From contig JBOHHE010000428.1 in assembly GCA_050700355.1 (NCBI GenBank), positions 31,977-95,976 of the forward strand: a stretch of 64,000 nucleotides of DNA. The letters are read 5' to 3'. Positions 52,469-60,986 of the stretch are shown here, piece after piece (the first letter of the stretch is position 1; each line of letters begins with the position of its first letter). A model generated the notes under the pieces. The model was not told the origin of the DNA, did not search any database, and worked only from the letters and a program-made list of their open reading frames with translations. Made by a program: the position numbers and the translations under genes. The stretch is from GCA-003244245 sp050700355 (GTDB lineage Bacteria; Actinomycetota; Actinomycetes; Mycobacteriales; Pseudonocardiaceae).

Positions 52469-53270
52469 GGCTGGTCATCTCCTTCGCCCTGTAGCGCCGC
52501 AGCGCTTGTCTCGCGTGGGTGGGCGTCCGACGGGTGCGTGGGGGCGAGCCGTGCGGCACGGGGTTCGCGGGCCCAGCCCCGGTATCGGGTGGGGTGCGAA
52601 GGAGGGTCACGCGCCGGACGACGTCGTCGTAGGCGCGCGGCTGGGTCGAGCGTAGCTGTTCGTAGTAGTGATCAGTCAAGGACCGCACGCCGGCGGTGGC
52701 GTGCGGGTTGGCCGGGAACACGGTCGGCCCGAACTCCACCACGTGCTGCTCGGTGATGGTGCGTTCGGGCAACGCGTCGGGGTTGTGCTCGCTGGCCTCG
52801 GGCTCGTGGTCCCAGCTGTCGGCCAGGACACGAAACCGGTAGGAGGCGCCGTAGGCGCCGGCTCCCAGCGCGGGCAGCAGATCCCTGACGTAGGAGGCGT
52901 CGAACAGCGGCACCTCATACGCCGCGCCGGTCTTGTCCTCGGCCAGCGACTCGGGCATGCCCAGCGGCTTGTCCCCCACGGTCGGGTCCCAGCCGTGCTC
53001 CAGGAGCACCTGGATCCGGTGCGGGTCATGGGCGTCGCGCCAGTGGTCGAACGTGCGTTTGAACGAACCGGGCGCGACGCGCTCCAGGAAGCGGCCCTCG
53101 AACCAGGAGTTGATCTCGAACCAGCGGTTGAACACCGAGAAGTGACCGGCCATCACCCCGGGGCCGTCGTCTGTCGCGCGCAGCTCGACACCGGGGCGCA
53201 GGGCACGCAGCACGGGGACGTCGAGCCGGGCCGGTGGCGCCACACTCAGATCAGTCGCTGGGGTCGCCAT
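52434..53270 (-). CDS. HK97-type prohead protease (S78)
   Basis: 278 residues from ATG 53270. GHFSVFNRWFEINSWFEGRF, LERVAPGSFKRTF, RIQVLLEHGWDPTVGDKPLG (catalytic His) and YGASYRFRVL (Ser) match phage S78 proteases. Its 3' end overlaps the capsid start by 35 bp and its 5' end the portal gene by 20 bp, so the three are coupled. Confidence 0.88.
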   Translation of the reverse strand: MATPATDLSVAPPARLDVPVLRALRPGVELRATDDGPGVMAGHFSVFNRWFEINSWFEGRFLERVAPGSFKRTFDHWRDAHDPHRIQVLLEHGWDPTVGDKPLGMPESLAEDKTGAAYEVPLFDASYVRDLLPALGAGAYGASYRFRVLADSWDHEPEASEHNPDALPERTITEQHVVEFGPTVFPANPHATAGVRSLTDHYYEQLRSTQPRAYDDVVRRVTLLRTPPDTGAGPANPVPHGSPPRTRRTPTHARQALRRYRAKEMTSHDQAGKAARTP

Positions 53271-54627
53271 CGCCGTCTCCCTCGCCGTCCTCGTCTTCGT
53301 CGCTGTCATTGTCCGGGGTGATCGGCGGCTGGAGCTGCACCGACATCAGCCCGGAGTGCACCAGCAGCCGCATGTCGTTCGCGACCACCGCGGCGACCAC
53401 CGAGTCGGGGCGGTATCCCTCCCGCACCAACGCGGAGATCGTGCGGGACTGGCTGCGCTGGATCTCGGCCTCGTCCTTGCCGTCGTCCTGGAGAAACGGC
53501 ATCCGCCGCCCGTCCATCGCCAGCTCGGCGCCGGGGGGTGGAGGCACCAGCACCTGCAGCGACGCCGCGGCCTCCCCCCACAGGTCCTGCAGGTGGATGT
53601 CGCTGAAAATGCGGCGGACCTGCGAGAAGTTCCCGGCGTTCAGGCCGGCGCCGGCTAGGCCCTCGGAGGCCCCAGCGATGACCGGGTGCACCCCGGCGGC
53701 CATGAGGATCCTCGTCTCCGCTTTGCCGACCGTGGTGGAGAAATCGAGCTGTTGCAGGTTCGCCCCCACCACGGTGGCATCAGCACCACCGCCGAGGTAC
53801 ATCGTTTTATACGCGTCGGCCAGACCCTGGTGCCCTTCCTCGACGAGTTCTTTGAACGCTTTCACCTGCGCGAGTGTCTGGCTGGGGTCGAACCGGATGA
53901 TGATATTCGGGCTAGCGCCCTGCTCGAAGAATTTGAGTTTGTGCTCGGTCATCATTTTGTCGCCCTGAATTTCCCGCACGACTGGTGTCAGCCAGCTCAT
54001 GCCCCGGAAATGCGCGAGCGGATCGGGCATCGGCGCGAAATGCGCCACCTCATCGGGCAGATACAGGCGCGGCCGGCCCCCGCGCAGCGGCATGTACATG
54101 AACCCGATGAGCTCGGCGTCCTCCGCGATGGACGGGTCGTCGGGCTCGAGTTCGGACCCGAGCACGATCGTCACCCAGTCCGGGCGCATCAACTGCACCC
54201 GCGGCGGACCGTGCGGGATCCGAACCACGTAGGCGTTGCCCCCGAAGTCGGCGTGCTGCAGCATCCGGGTGAGCAGTTTCGGGGTGGTGCCCCCGGTCCA
54301 GGGCCGCTCCAGCAACCGCAGCGAAGGATCGCCGAACAGCTCACCGGTGGACTGGCGCCGGTACTGAAACCGAGCCTGAGAAAATACCGCCTTGCGGATC
54401 AGCTCAGCGCCGAACACCACCGGATTCGCCGCGAACAGCAGCATCGCGAACTGCTCGAACGTCGTCGGGGGTGGTTCCTTGTCACCGCGGATGGTCTGCG
54501 GCAGCCCCAGTGGGTACTGATGCCCACCGAAGAGCAGGATCCAGTCGTTGATCGTGGTCACATCGTGGCGCTCGCTCAGCCCGACGGCGCTGTGCATCCG
54601 CCGCAGGCCGTGCTCCCACAGCTTCAC
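53251..54627 (-). CDS. Portal protein
   Basis: 458 residues from GTG 54627. AELIRKAVFSQARFQYRRQS, LLTRMLQHADFGGNAYVVRI, PRVQLMRPDWVTIVLGS, FFEQGASPNIIIRFDPSQTL and AGVHPVIAGASEG are phage portal (HK97/SPP1-type) features. The C-terminus is an acidic run of Asp/Glu/Gly (DNDSDEDEDGEGDGDGD). Confidence 0.9.
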   Translation of the reverse strand: MKLWEHGLRRMHSAVGLSERHDVTTINDWILLFGGHQYPLGLPQTIRGDKEPPPTTFEQFAMLLFAANPVVFGAELIRKAVFSQARFQYRRQSTGELFGDPSLRLLERPWTGGTTPKLLTRMLQHADFGGNAYVVRIPHGPPRVQLMRPDWVTIVLGSELEPDDPSIAEDAELIGFMYMPLRGGRPRLYLPDEVAHFAPMPDPLAHFRGMSWLTPVVREIQGDKMMTEHKLKFFEQGASPNIIIRFDPSQTLAQVKAFKELVEEGHQGLADAYKTMYLGGGADATVVGANLQQLDFSTTVGKAETRILMAAGVHPVIAGASEGLAGAGLNAGNFSQVRRIFSDIHLQDLWGEAAASLQVLVPPPPGAELAMDGRRMPFLQDDGKDEAEIQRSQSRTISALVREGYRPDSVVAAVVANDMRLLVHSGLMSVQLQPPITPDNDSDEDEDGEGDGDGDPSD

Positions 54628-54773
54628 CGCTCCCGTACCTCCAGCTGACCCACCGCGATCAAAAAGAGCAACACGGCCGCCACGATCAGCGCGGCGGGAG
54701 GCGAGTACAGCGCCACACCGGCCACCAGGCTCAGCGCCGACATCAGCAGGATCGCGGCTGCACCGCGATTCAC
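54624..54773 (-). CDS. 49-residue membrane protein
   Basis: GTG 54773 overlaps the preceding 27-residue frame; its TGA overlaps the portal start. Two helices: AAAILLMSALSLVAGVALY and ALIVAAVLLFLIAVGQLEV. Short membrane proteins at this place in actinophages have no assigned role. Confidence 0.5.
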   Translation of the reverse strand: MNRGAAAILLMSALSLVAGVALYSPPAALIVAAVLLFLIAVGQLEVRER

Positions 54774-54853
54774 CCCTGCCCCCGGCTCAGGACCAGGGTT
54801 TCTCCGGGTTTGATGTCCAGTCGCCGGATCGACTCGACCTCGATCTGTTCCAA
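54770..54853 (-). CDS. 27-residue phage protein
   Basis: TTG 54853 to TGA 54770: EQIEVESIRRLDIKPGETLV then LSRGQG. The IKPGETLVL strand is recurrent in small actinophage genes between terminase and portal. Coupled to both neighbours; short, so uncertain. Confidence 0.4.
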   Translation of the reverse strand: MEQIEVESIRRLDIKPGETLVLSRGQG

Positions 54854-54856
54854 CAG

Positions 54857-56329
54857 TCACCTCGATCCGAAGAGCGCGAACGGCGCCACCCCGTCAGAGG
54901 GGCGCCAGGCGAGGGTAGCGGCCATGAACGGGGTGATATCGGAGCTGGACGCGGCACGCGACCACACTTTCCGATCCCCCGCCGGTTTCGTCGCCAGGCC
55001 GGCCACCGCAGCGTCCATCGCTGGCCACAACTCACCCCGGGTGGAGAATGTGACCCGCGCGTCGGCCAGGTCGTCATACATCCGCCCGCACGCGGCCGCG
55101 ACCTCACCCGCCGAGAGCCGCAGCACCCGCACACCGTCTGACTCGAGATCGTCGGCGAGGTAGGCGGCCGGACCACCCCCGTCGATCACCACGACTCCCT
55201 CCCACCGCTGGGCCAGCGTCCGGGCGCGTTCCCGCGTCCAGCCGACACCGGGCCGGTGCTCGATCAGCTCGATGACCCCACCACCGACCGAGGCGATCGC
55301 GCCCGAGCCGCGGTCCTCGGCGACATCCAGACCGAACCGCAGCTCACCCGAGGGAGCCGCGGCGGGGTCCTGCACCCGCTCCCATACCGCCGACGGGATC
55401 TCCCGGACCTCGTCAGGTACATCCGCGATGTTGCCGTAGGCGCGGGCGAACTCGGGGGGCTTCAGCGCGGCCCGCTCGGCGAGGATGGCGTCGATGGTGA
55501 TCGTGTGCCGCCACTGTCCGTCACCGCAGCGGCACGGCGGCGCCGGGCACAGCGCCGGGTGAAACGAGTAGTACACCTCGTCATCGGCTGGGTCCCAACC
55601 CCGTCGCGCGGAGAACTCGAAATAGGCGACCCCGCTGCCGGTGTCCTCAGCGACCGCGGCCCGCCCGGTGGCCACCTTGGCGTTGAGCACCACGCTCGCG
55701 TCGGTGCCCATAGTGGAGCACACCAGCAGCTGCGCATCCGGAATAGTGATCATCGCCGGGCGCAGGCCCTGCTCCCGGCGGCCGTCCATGTCGTGCCAGA
55801 TCTCATCAAGCACCGCCTGGTGCAGAGTCTTCGAGTGCCCCGAGGACGCCGAGGTCGACAGCAGACGGATCAGCGACCCATTACGCCACCGGACCGCCTC
55901 ATTACCCATTCCCTCATAGATCCGGTGCACGAACTTGCTCAACCGTGATTCCCGAATGAGTGGGAACAGCTCATCCAACCACTTATCCCGCGCGTCCTTA
56001 CCGGTCTGCGCGGTGAACACCGAGCGCTGCGGCTGTGCCCAACGCGGCGATAGACACCGGTGGATCTGCCAGGACAGGAACAGGGTCGTTTTCCCAGACT
56101 GGCGCGGAACAGTAACGATGATCTCGCGATAGGCGGGTAGCCTGGTGTCCGGGTCAATCTCCCCACCGACGTCGGCGACCATCTGTTGCCACGGCATGAA
56201 CGGCTGGCCCAGACTTCTGCCCATGGTGGCGATGTCCGGGCCGAAGGTGTCCCGTTCAGGGCGGCGGGGAGTCGCGTACCGGGGTAAACAAAGCCGCGAG
56301 CTCATCGCCGAGGGAACCAGCGCTGTCAT
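54857..56329 (-). CDS. Terminase large subunit
   Basis: 490 residues from ATG 56329; ATG 56305 gives the start usual for the family (MSSRLCLPRYATPRRPERDT) and may be right. Walker A VTVPRQSGKTT, Walker B AVLDEIWHDMDG, RNASE-H-like nuclease with FGLDVAEDRGSGAIASVGGG and VVVIDGGGP. It packages DNA into proheads with the small subunit. Overlaps the small terminase gene. Confidence 0.9.
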   Translation of the reverse strand: MTALVPSAMSSRLCLPRYATPRRPERDTFGPDIATMGRSLGQPFMPWQQMVADVGGEIDPDTRLPAYREIIVTVPRQSGKTTLFLSWQIHRCLSPRWAQPQRSVFTAQTGKDARDKWLDELFPLIRESRLSKFVHRIYEGMGNEAVRWRNGSLIRLLSTSASSGHSKTLHQAVLDEIWHDMDGRREQGLRPAMITIPDAQLLVCSTMGTDASVVLNAKVATGRAAVAEDTGSGVAYFEFSARRGWDPADDEVYYSFHPALCPAPPCRCGDGQWRHTITIDAILAERAALKPPEFARAYGNIADVPDEVREIPSAVWERVQDPAAAPSGELRFGLDVAEDRGSGAIASVGGGVIELIEHRPGVGWTRERARTLAQRWEGVVVIDGGGPAAYLADDLESDGVRVLRLSAGEVAAACGRMYDDLADARVTFSTRGELWPAMDAAVAGLATKPAGDRKVWSRAASSSDITPFMAATLAWRPSDGVAPFALFGSR

Positions 56330-56513
56330 CGGCGAGGAGATCCTTCAGCGACTCGCGGTACTGTTTCCATAAAGCGGCATTCTGTGGGTTGGCGTCGAGC
56401 GCGCGCGCCATCGAGCGCAGCATCTGCAGCCGGGCGGAGTCCATCGCCTCCAGTCGGCCCATCCGGCGCAGCGCCGCCAGCGTCTTGCCCAGCTCGCAGG
56501 CGTTATCACCCAT
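56256..56513 (-). CDS. Terminase small subunit
   Basis: 85 residues from ATG 56513, whose A is the last base of the HNH gene stop. GKTLAALRRMGRLEAMDSAR and ALDANPQNAALWKQYRESLK DLL form the helical core of actinophage small terminases. Binds the packaging site and hands DNA to the large subunit. Confidence 0.75.
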   Translation of the reverse strand: MGDNACELGKTLAALRRMGRLEAMDSARLQMLRSMARALDANPQNAALWKQYRESLKDLLADDSAGSLGDELAALFTPVRDSPPP

Positions 56514-57178
56514 CACCACTCCCGGCTCGGACCCAGCCGATCCGAGGCCCGCCGCTGATACCACTGCTCGACCAGCCCCAGAAACGACGCCGGCCGCTGC
56601 CGCCCGCAGCGGCGCAGCACCTCCTCGCGCCCAGGATCGACCACCACGACCTCATGATGAGGGAACATCGACTCCGCCTTCGGGTGTGAGCTCACCAGCC
56701 ACACCGTCTCCGCGTCCACCTCACCCCGGCGGACCTTGCCCAGCACAGCGTCACGGGCGACCGAGGTCACGTCGTGGCGCTGGCGCACCCCGCGATCCAA
56801 CGCCGGCCCGAACGCGCGGCTGATCGCGTCATAGTCGACGACCACGTCCCGAGGGCCGGCCCGCTCGGCGACATGGGTCGACTTACCCGCACCCACCGGG
56901 CCGACCACGAGCACGATCCGCGTCGACGAGCGCCGCCATCCCTCGCGTTCCTTCTGCTTGTTGGCCCGCCACTTATTGCACGGCCCGCAGCACGCGCGCA
57001 GGTTCGCCGGATCCCACCTAGAGCCGCCGTCGCGCCACGGCACAATATGATCGACCTCGTCCGCCGCGCCCCGGCACTTCGGTCCCCGGATCCGGCAGCG
57101 GTACCCGTCGCGGACCAGGATGACCGGCCGCAGCGCGCGCCATCGCGCCGAGCTGTAGAACTCCTCCCCCTTGTTCAC
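56513..57178 (-). CDS. HNH endonuclease fused to P-loop kinase-like domain
   Basis: 221 residues, GTG 57178. HNH domain residues 1-80: CRIRGPKCRGAADEVDHIVP, WRDGGSRWDPANLRACCGPC. From about residue 85 a P-loop domain: IVLVVGPVGAGKSTHVAERA, then VVDYDAISRAFG and SSHPKAESMFP. HNH genes beside terminase assist cos cleavage; the added AAA/kinase-type half could be a nucleic-acid end kinase or a coupling ATPase. The fusion is the notable point. Confidence 0.82.
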   Translation of the reverse strand: MNKGEEFYSSARWRALRPVILVRDGYRCRIRGPKCRGAADEVDHIVPWRDGGSRWDPANLRACCGPCNKWRANKQKEREGWRRSSTRIVLVVGPVGAGKSTHVAERAGPRDVVVDYDAISRAFGPALDRGVRQRHDVTSVARDAVLGKVRRGEVDAETVWLVSSHPKAESMFPHHEVVVVDPGREEVLRRCGRQRPASFLGLVEQWYQRRASDRLGPSREW

Positions 57179-57292
57179 ACAGCGTCACCCCCCAGCTTCA
57201 TGATCATCCCGGGGGTTCGGGGCCGTGTAAAAAACAGCTGGCACGGGACCGGCCTGTCCACCCCCCGCGACCCGTCGCGAGGTTACCTCCCC

Positions 57293-57667
57293 CTACCCGT
57301 CATCGCGAACAACAACCTGGCACACCGCGAAACCGGGAATGCCCAGACCGCAGTCTGGATCCGCACTCGCTGGACGCAACGGTGCACGCAGCTCGGTCTC
57401 GTCGATGCTCACGCACGGCTGCGTGGGCAGCAGGCCAGCCGGCGCACCGATCCAACGAAACGGCTCGTCACACTGGGCGCAGCGCACGCGGATATCAGCG
57501 CTATAACCCATGACAGACCGTCCCTCGTGATCAATGAGCCGATTGACCGCGACGTCGGCGACGAAGTCCTTATGAGGGCACACACGATCCTGGTCCGATC
57601 TCGGAGCCCGCGACGGGCCTGGACGCTTCCGGCCACTCCGCCACTGGTGCGCCACCCTAGTCAACAC
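57293..57667 (-). CDS. Phage protein with zinc-ribbon-like core
   Basis: 124 residues from GTG 57667 (true start may be later). CPHKDFVADVAVNRLIDHEG, GYSADIRVRCAQCDEPFRWI, then ELRAPLRPASADPD matches a widespread actinophage family with a CPH...C..C site. Function unknown. A gap of 115 bp separates it from the HNH gene. Confidence 0.65.
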   Translation of the reverse strand: MLTRVAHQWRSGRKRPGPSRAPRSDQDRVCPHKDFVADVAVNRLIDHEGRSVMGYSADIRVRCAQCDEPFRWIGAPAGLLPTQPCVSIDETELRAPLRPASADPDCGLGIPGFAVCQVVVRDDG

Positions 57668-57976
57668 CCCCGGTCAGCAGTCCCCCGCCCGGGCGCTCAC
57701 CATGCCGCTCGGTGTCAGCTTCCGCACGCCGGTCGACAGCCACGATCTCGATGTTGCCGGTGATCGCGGCAGCGTAGCGCAGCCCGTCCAGCATCGGATC
57801 GCCCGTGCGGCCGTGCTCATCGAGCCACGCCTCTGGATAGCGGCTCGCTCGATCGGGGGGCAGGGGCGGTCCGGGTTGGGGCTTGCCTTGGCCGTTGGGG
57901 CGTTCTTGCAATAGAGGCCATAGCCGTATTCGTGCCCGTAGACCTGCTCTTCCGGGCCACCGCAATGGCACCTCAT
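57657..57976 (-). pseudogene. Small phage protein, frameshift at a C/G6 run
   Basis: ATG 57976 gives MRCHCGGPEEQVYGHEYGYG and YCKNAPTAKASPNPDRPC, then at the run 57855-57860 coherent sequence moves to another frame: RYPEAWLDEHGRTGDPMLDG, LRYAAAITGNIEIVAVDRRA up to 57657. Seven instead of six C restores one protein of about 106 residues, so a homopolymer undercall is likely. Confidence 0.5.
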
Positions 57977-58329
57977 CAGAATGGCTCGCCATTGTCGTCG
58001 GTGTCGTCATAGTTAACCGATGCCCGCGCCCGCATTGTGTCGCTCGACGGTGCAGGTAGCTCCCACTGCTTGACTGGCTCGGGGCGCCCGATCTTCGCCA
58101 CTCGGCGCGCAACCTCCTCCGTGGTGATCGTGACCCGATACAGCGAGGCGTGCCCGATCAGTTGAGTGGCAGCGATTTCGCCGTCGTCGCCCGGTATGTC
58201 CAGGCGCATCATCTTGCCGCCGAAACGCTCAATCTCGGTCACTCTGCCAGCGGTGCGAAGATGGCCGAACAGCTCCACAATGCACCATTCGCTGACCGTT
58301 TCGTGCTCCGTGGTGTCATGAGCAGTCAT
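57976..58329 (-). CDS. Phage hypothetical protein
   Basis: 117 residues, ATG 58329. CIVELFGHLRTAGRVTEIER, KMMRLDIPGDDGEIAATQLI, YRVTITTEEVARRVAKIGRP is a family common in actinophages and Streptomyces, with an OB-like strand pattern. Its stop overlaps the following start. Confidence 0.6.
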   Translation of the reverse strand: MTAHDTTEHETVSEWCIVELFGHLRTAGRVTEIERFGGKMMRLDIPGDDGEIAATQLIGHASLYRVTITTEEVARRVAKIGRPEPVKQWELPAPSSDTMRARASVNYDDTDDNGEPF

Positions 58330-58357
58330 TCCGCCTTTCCCTCCTCAAGGTCATTAC

Positions 58358-58732
58358 TTAGGCAATGCGCTGTGCGCGCTTTTCGGTGCAGCCACAGGGA
58401 ACTCGGAGCGTGTACATGAGGTCCGACTCGCCGTCGGATGACCAGGCTTGCGAGGGCCACCACTCCCGGTTATCGCATGAGGGACAACGAGTCGTGTCGT
58501 CTTCACCGTCGGGGTCGAGCGGGTCGAAAGCGTGGGCACTCGGTACACATTCGTCGTGATCACCATGACCACATCCACCGCATTTGGGGCAGAATTCATC
58601 GACGAGCATGACCTTGTCTGGGCTGGTTTCCATTCTGTATCGCTCGCCGGTGATGCCTTTGCCACCGCATGTCGGGCAGGGCTGTCCGGTGAGGATCGGT
58701 TCTGGGTAGGTCACTGTCCACACTTCAGTCAT
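58358..58732 (-). CDS. DnaJ-type zinc-finger-like phage protein
   Basis: 124 residues from ATG 58732. Cys clusters: PCPTCGGKGITGE, FCPKCGGCGHGDHDEC, CPSCDNREW and VPCGC, in a DnaJ-like CxxCxGxG arrangement without a J domain. Suggests a small Zn-binding host- or DNA-interaction protein. Confidence 0.6.
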   Translation of the reverse strand: MTEVWTVTYPEPILTGQPCPTCGGKGITGERYRMETSPDKVMLVDEFCPKCGGCGHGDHDECVPSAHAFDPLDPDGEDDTTRCPSCDNREWWPSQAWSSDGESDLMYTLRVPCGCTEKRAQRIA

Positions 58733-59072
58733 GAAGACTCTCTTTCTTCGTGATGAATTCAAGGTCTGGATTACTGAGATCGCGGCCATCGAGTGCGGGA
58801 TTCCACCCGTCTTCGGCGAAGGCGTACAGCTGCGGGGTATCGCAGATCATCGTCTGGATCTGGCGCCCGAACCGCTCCACGAAGTCGAGCATTTTCCGGT
58901 CAAGGTGTGGATGGCGATGCAGGAGCTGGAACAGTCCCATCACATTCCATGCCTGATGCTTGGGCAATGTGATGACACAGGGCGGATCATGTTCCCACCG
59001 TCGGAACGCTTCAGCGAGCAGCGCGATCGCCGCGTGCTCGTTCGCGGCCGGATGTTCGGTCGGGTCGGTCAT
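58725..59072 (-). CDS. Phage hypothetical protein
   Basis: 115 residues, ATG 59072, overlapping its neighbours on both sides. Helical: NEHAAIALLAEAFRRWEHDP, AWNVMGLFQLLHRHPHLD, FVERFGRQIQTMICDTPQ. Family not recognised. Confidence 0.5.
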   Translation of the reverse strand: MTDPTEHPAANEHAAIALLAEAFRRWEHDPPCVITLPKHQAWNVMGLFQLLHRHPHLDRKMLDFVERFGRQIQTMICDTPQLYAFAEDGWNPALDGRDLSNPDLEFITKKESLHD

Positions 59073-59244
59073 CTCGGGTCTCCGTCGGATCGGATCGGAT
59101 ATGTGCTGTGCTGGTGGTCAGGTTCAACCTTGGTCGGCCCTTGGTGCTCTGGATCAGCCAGTCGGTCTCGGCGTCGTCGATCCGGCGTAGCCAGTCCTCG
59201 GCGCTGATCCAGCGCTTGGCGGGTGGAGTAGTGGGGGTGTTCAT
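59011..59244 (-). CDS. Phage hypothetical protein
   Basis: 77 residues from ATG 59244 (ATGA overlap with the frame upstream). WISAEDWLRRIDDAETDWLI and a basic C-terminus that overlaps the next gene by 62 bp, which is unusually long; the C-terminal part is therefore uncertain. Confidence 0.45.
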   Translation of the reverse strand: MNTPTTPPAKRWISAEDWLRRIDDAETDWLIQSTKGRPRLNLTTSTAHIRSDPTETRDDRPDRTSGRERARGDRAAR

Positions 59245-59417
59245 CCGGCGTCCAGTTCGGCAGTGAACGGGCCTTCGGCGTCGAGCAGAAACGGCCATAC
59301 CTGCACGCCGCAGGGTGTCGTCCCAGCCGGACCGGAACACCGCGGTGGACAACCGGAGGGGACTGTCGGGTAGGGCCAGGCCGCCAGAGCCTGGATGCGC
59401 CAGCGTGGTGTGGTCAC
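59241..59417 (-). CDS. Small phage frame, possibly disrupted
   Basis: GTG 59417 to TGA 59241, 58 residues: MTTPRWRIQALAAWPYPTVP, a Cys-rich middle and VWPFLLDAEGPFTAELDAG. Another frame contains LRLSTAVFRSGWDDTLRRA, which fits the middle of a longer family member better, so two small indels are possible. Confidence 0.35.
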   Translation of the reverse strand: MTTPRWRIQALAAWPYPTVPSGCPPRCSGPAGTTPCGVQVWPFLLDAEGPFTAELDAG

Positions 59418-59451
59418 CGGGGGCCACCGGCGCGGGAGTGCGGTGTGATTG

Positions 59452-60555
59452 TCATTGGGCTCTCTGTGTCCGGTCCTGGGGTGGGCGGTTGGTGTGGCGG
59501 GTGCGGCGGCGGGTGAGTTCGTCGGCGAGCAGGGCGGTGACCGCGCGGGCCGCGGCGGGCAGGGGATGTGGGGGGTCGGGCAGGTGGTGGCGTCCGGTGC
59601 TTGCCACCGCGGCGGGCGCGGTGTCTGGTGGTGCGGGCGGGACGTCCTGGCCCTCGCCGGTGACCACGCCGATCAGGGGCCGCTGCCCGGGCAGCGGTGC
59701 CCGGGTGTCCGGTGCCCGGCGGGAGCGGCCGCGGTTGAGGTGCACAGCGGCGCGGGCGGCGGCAAGGCCCCGGGCGGCGCGGGCGGCGGTAGTGGGGTCG
59801 TGGTCGCACCAGACGGTGCCGGTGTAGCCACGCTCGTCGCACAACGAGCAGGCCGCGATCTGGGCGGCGCGACGCTGGGCGGCGGCTCGGCGCGCCGCCA
59901 CAGCGGCGACCGTGGCGGCGTGGGCCTGAGCGCTGTCCCATGCCTGCCGTGTCCGGCGGTGATCCCCACACGCTGCGCACGGACCCGCAGCGGCCATGTC
60001 GCGATGGGCCAGGCAGGTGGCCGGTGGCCGGCCCTGGCCCGCGCGCGCGTCCCCCTGCATGGTCTCTGCATGATCACTGCATGGTGGGCGGACACCGATG
60101 TCCGGTGGTTCCGGTCGCCGATGTCCGGTGGTCCCGGACACCGATGTCCGGTGCGTCGCCGCCGTGGCGGTGCCCGATGTCCGGTGGCGGGCCGTGCCCG
60201 GTGTCCGGTGGCTGGGCGGGGCCGAGGTACTCGGGGTGTCGTCGCCGATGCCGGTTGATGTCCGCTGGACGGTGATCGGGATGGTCAGCTGGTAGACGTC
60301 CGCGGCGCCACGAGTGCCGCGCGAGCTGCCCCGGCAGACGCGGGCCACCCATCCGGTGCTGCGCAGAGCGTCCAGATGACGGCGCACGGTGCGAGGCGTT
60401 TTCCCGGTGGCCTGGGCGAGGTTCGCCTCCCCAGGCCGCGCACCGGCGCCGTCGGGTCCCGCGTAGGTCGCCAGCACCAGCGCGGTGAACCGGTGATGCG
60501 GCGCCAGCGCGGCCGATCTCAGCTGGCGTTCCCAGTCGAAACGCAGCGCGCTCAT
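59452..60555 (-). CDS. Winged-helix replication-type protein carrying internal repeats
   Basis: 367 residues, ATG 60555 (overlap with upstream stop). Residues about 10-75 form a winged helix (HRFTALVLATYAGPDGAGAR, GEANLAQATGKTPRTVRRHL, DALRSTGWVARV) like phage replication initiators. A low-complexity Thr/Pro/Gly part (100-165) is coded by the iteron array. The C-terminal part has ACSLCDERGYTGTVWCDHD, a likely Zn site. Candidate initiator whose own gene contains the origin. Confidence 0.6.
   Translation of the reverse strand: MSALRFDWERQLRSAALAPHHRFTALVLATYAGPDGAGARPGEANLAQATGKTPRTVRRHLDALRSTGWVARVCRGSSRGTRGAADVYQLTIPITVQRTSTGIGDDTPSTSAPPSHRTPGTARHRTSGTATAATHRTSVSGTTGHRRPEPPDIGVRPPCSDHAETMQGDARAGQGRPPATCLAHRDMAAAGPCAACGDHRRTRQAWDSAQAHAATVAAVAARRAAAQRRAAQIAACSLCDERGYTGTVWCDHDPTTAARAARGLAAARAAVHLNRGRSRRAPDTRAPLPGQRPLIGVVTGEGQDVPPAPPDTAPAAVASTGRHHLPDPPHPLPAAARAVTALLADELTRRRTRHTNRPPQDRTQRAQ
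60095..60211 (-). repeat. Iteron-like array, CCGATGTCCGGTGG
   Basis: Copies start at 60095, 60118, 60141 (last base differs), 60174 and 60198 (one base differs), spaced 23, 23, 33 and 24 bp. The first and third form CGGACA-CCGA-TGTCCG palindromes. All lie within the winged-helix gene. Confidence 0.75.
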
Positions 60556-60986
60556 CTCCGGTGGCCGCGCTGGGTACCCCTGCCGCGGCTGCGAGCACGC
60601 GCGGCCCGGCGCTGATGCACCTCGGCGTACGGGCAGCTCGCCCAGTGCGGCCGGTGCAGCTCGATGCCGGCGGCGGCCGCCGCGCGAGCCGACGCGCTGC
60701 TCCGGTCCACCACCCGCGCGTGCACCTGCCCGCCGGAGTCAACGGTCAGCACTAGAGACCCGCCGTGCTCAGCGGGCGCGGCATCCACCGGCATCCGCTC
60801 CCCGGCCTCGGTCCACGCCCACACGATGATGTCCTGGCAATCACACCGCGCCCGGCACGGCAGCTGACGCGACAACACCACCCGCGCACGCTCGCGCGCG
60901 AGCGCATCCCCCACCGAAACCGAAACCGAAACCGAAACCGAAACCGGGACCGGCGCACCGAACAGATCGACTTGCCGCTCAGCCAC
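60552..60986 (-). CDS. Phage Cys/His protein with Val-Ser repeat
   Basis: 144 residues from GTG 60986. AERQVDLFGAPVP is followed by about six Val-Ser pairs from a hexanucleotide repeat, then LPCRARCDCQDIIVWAWTEA, GERMPVDAAPAEHGG and HRPHWASCPYAEVH: an actinophage family with a Cys/His metal site. Coupled up- and downstream. Confidence 0.6.
   Translation of the reverse strand: MAERQVDLFGAPVPVSVSVSVSVSVGDALARERARVVLSRQLPCRARCDCQDIIVWAWTEAGERMPVDAAPAEHGGSLVLTVDSGGQVHARVVDRSSASARAAAAAGIELHRPHWASCPYAEVHQRRAARARSRGRGTQRGHRR
60913..60942 (-). repeat. (ACCGAA)5 microsatellite inside a gene
   Basis: Five exact copies on the plus strand followed by two imperfect ones (ACCGGG, ACCGGC). On the coding strand they encode Val-Ser pairs. 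Confidence 0.92.
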
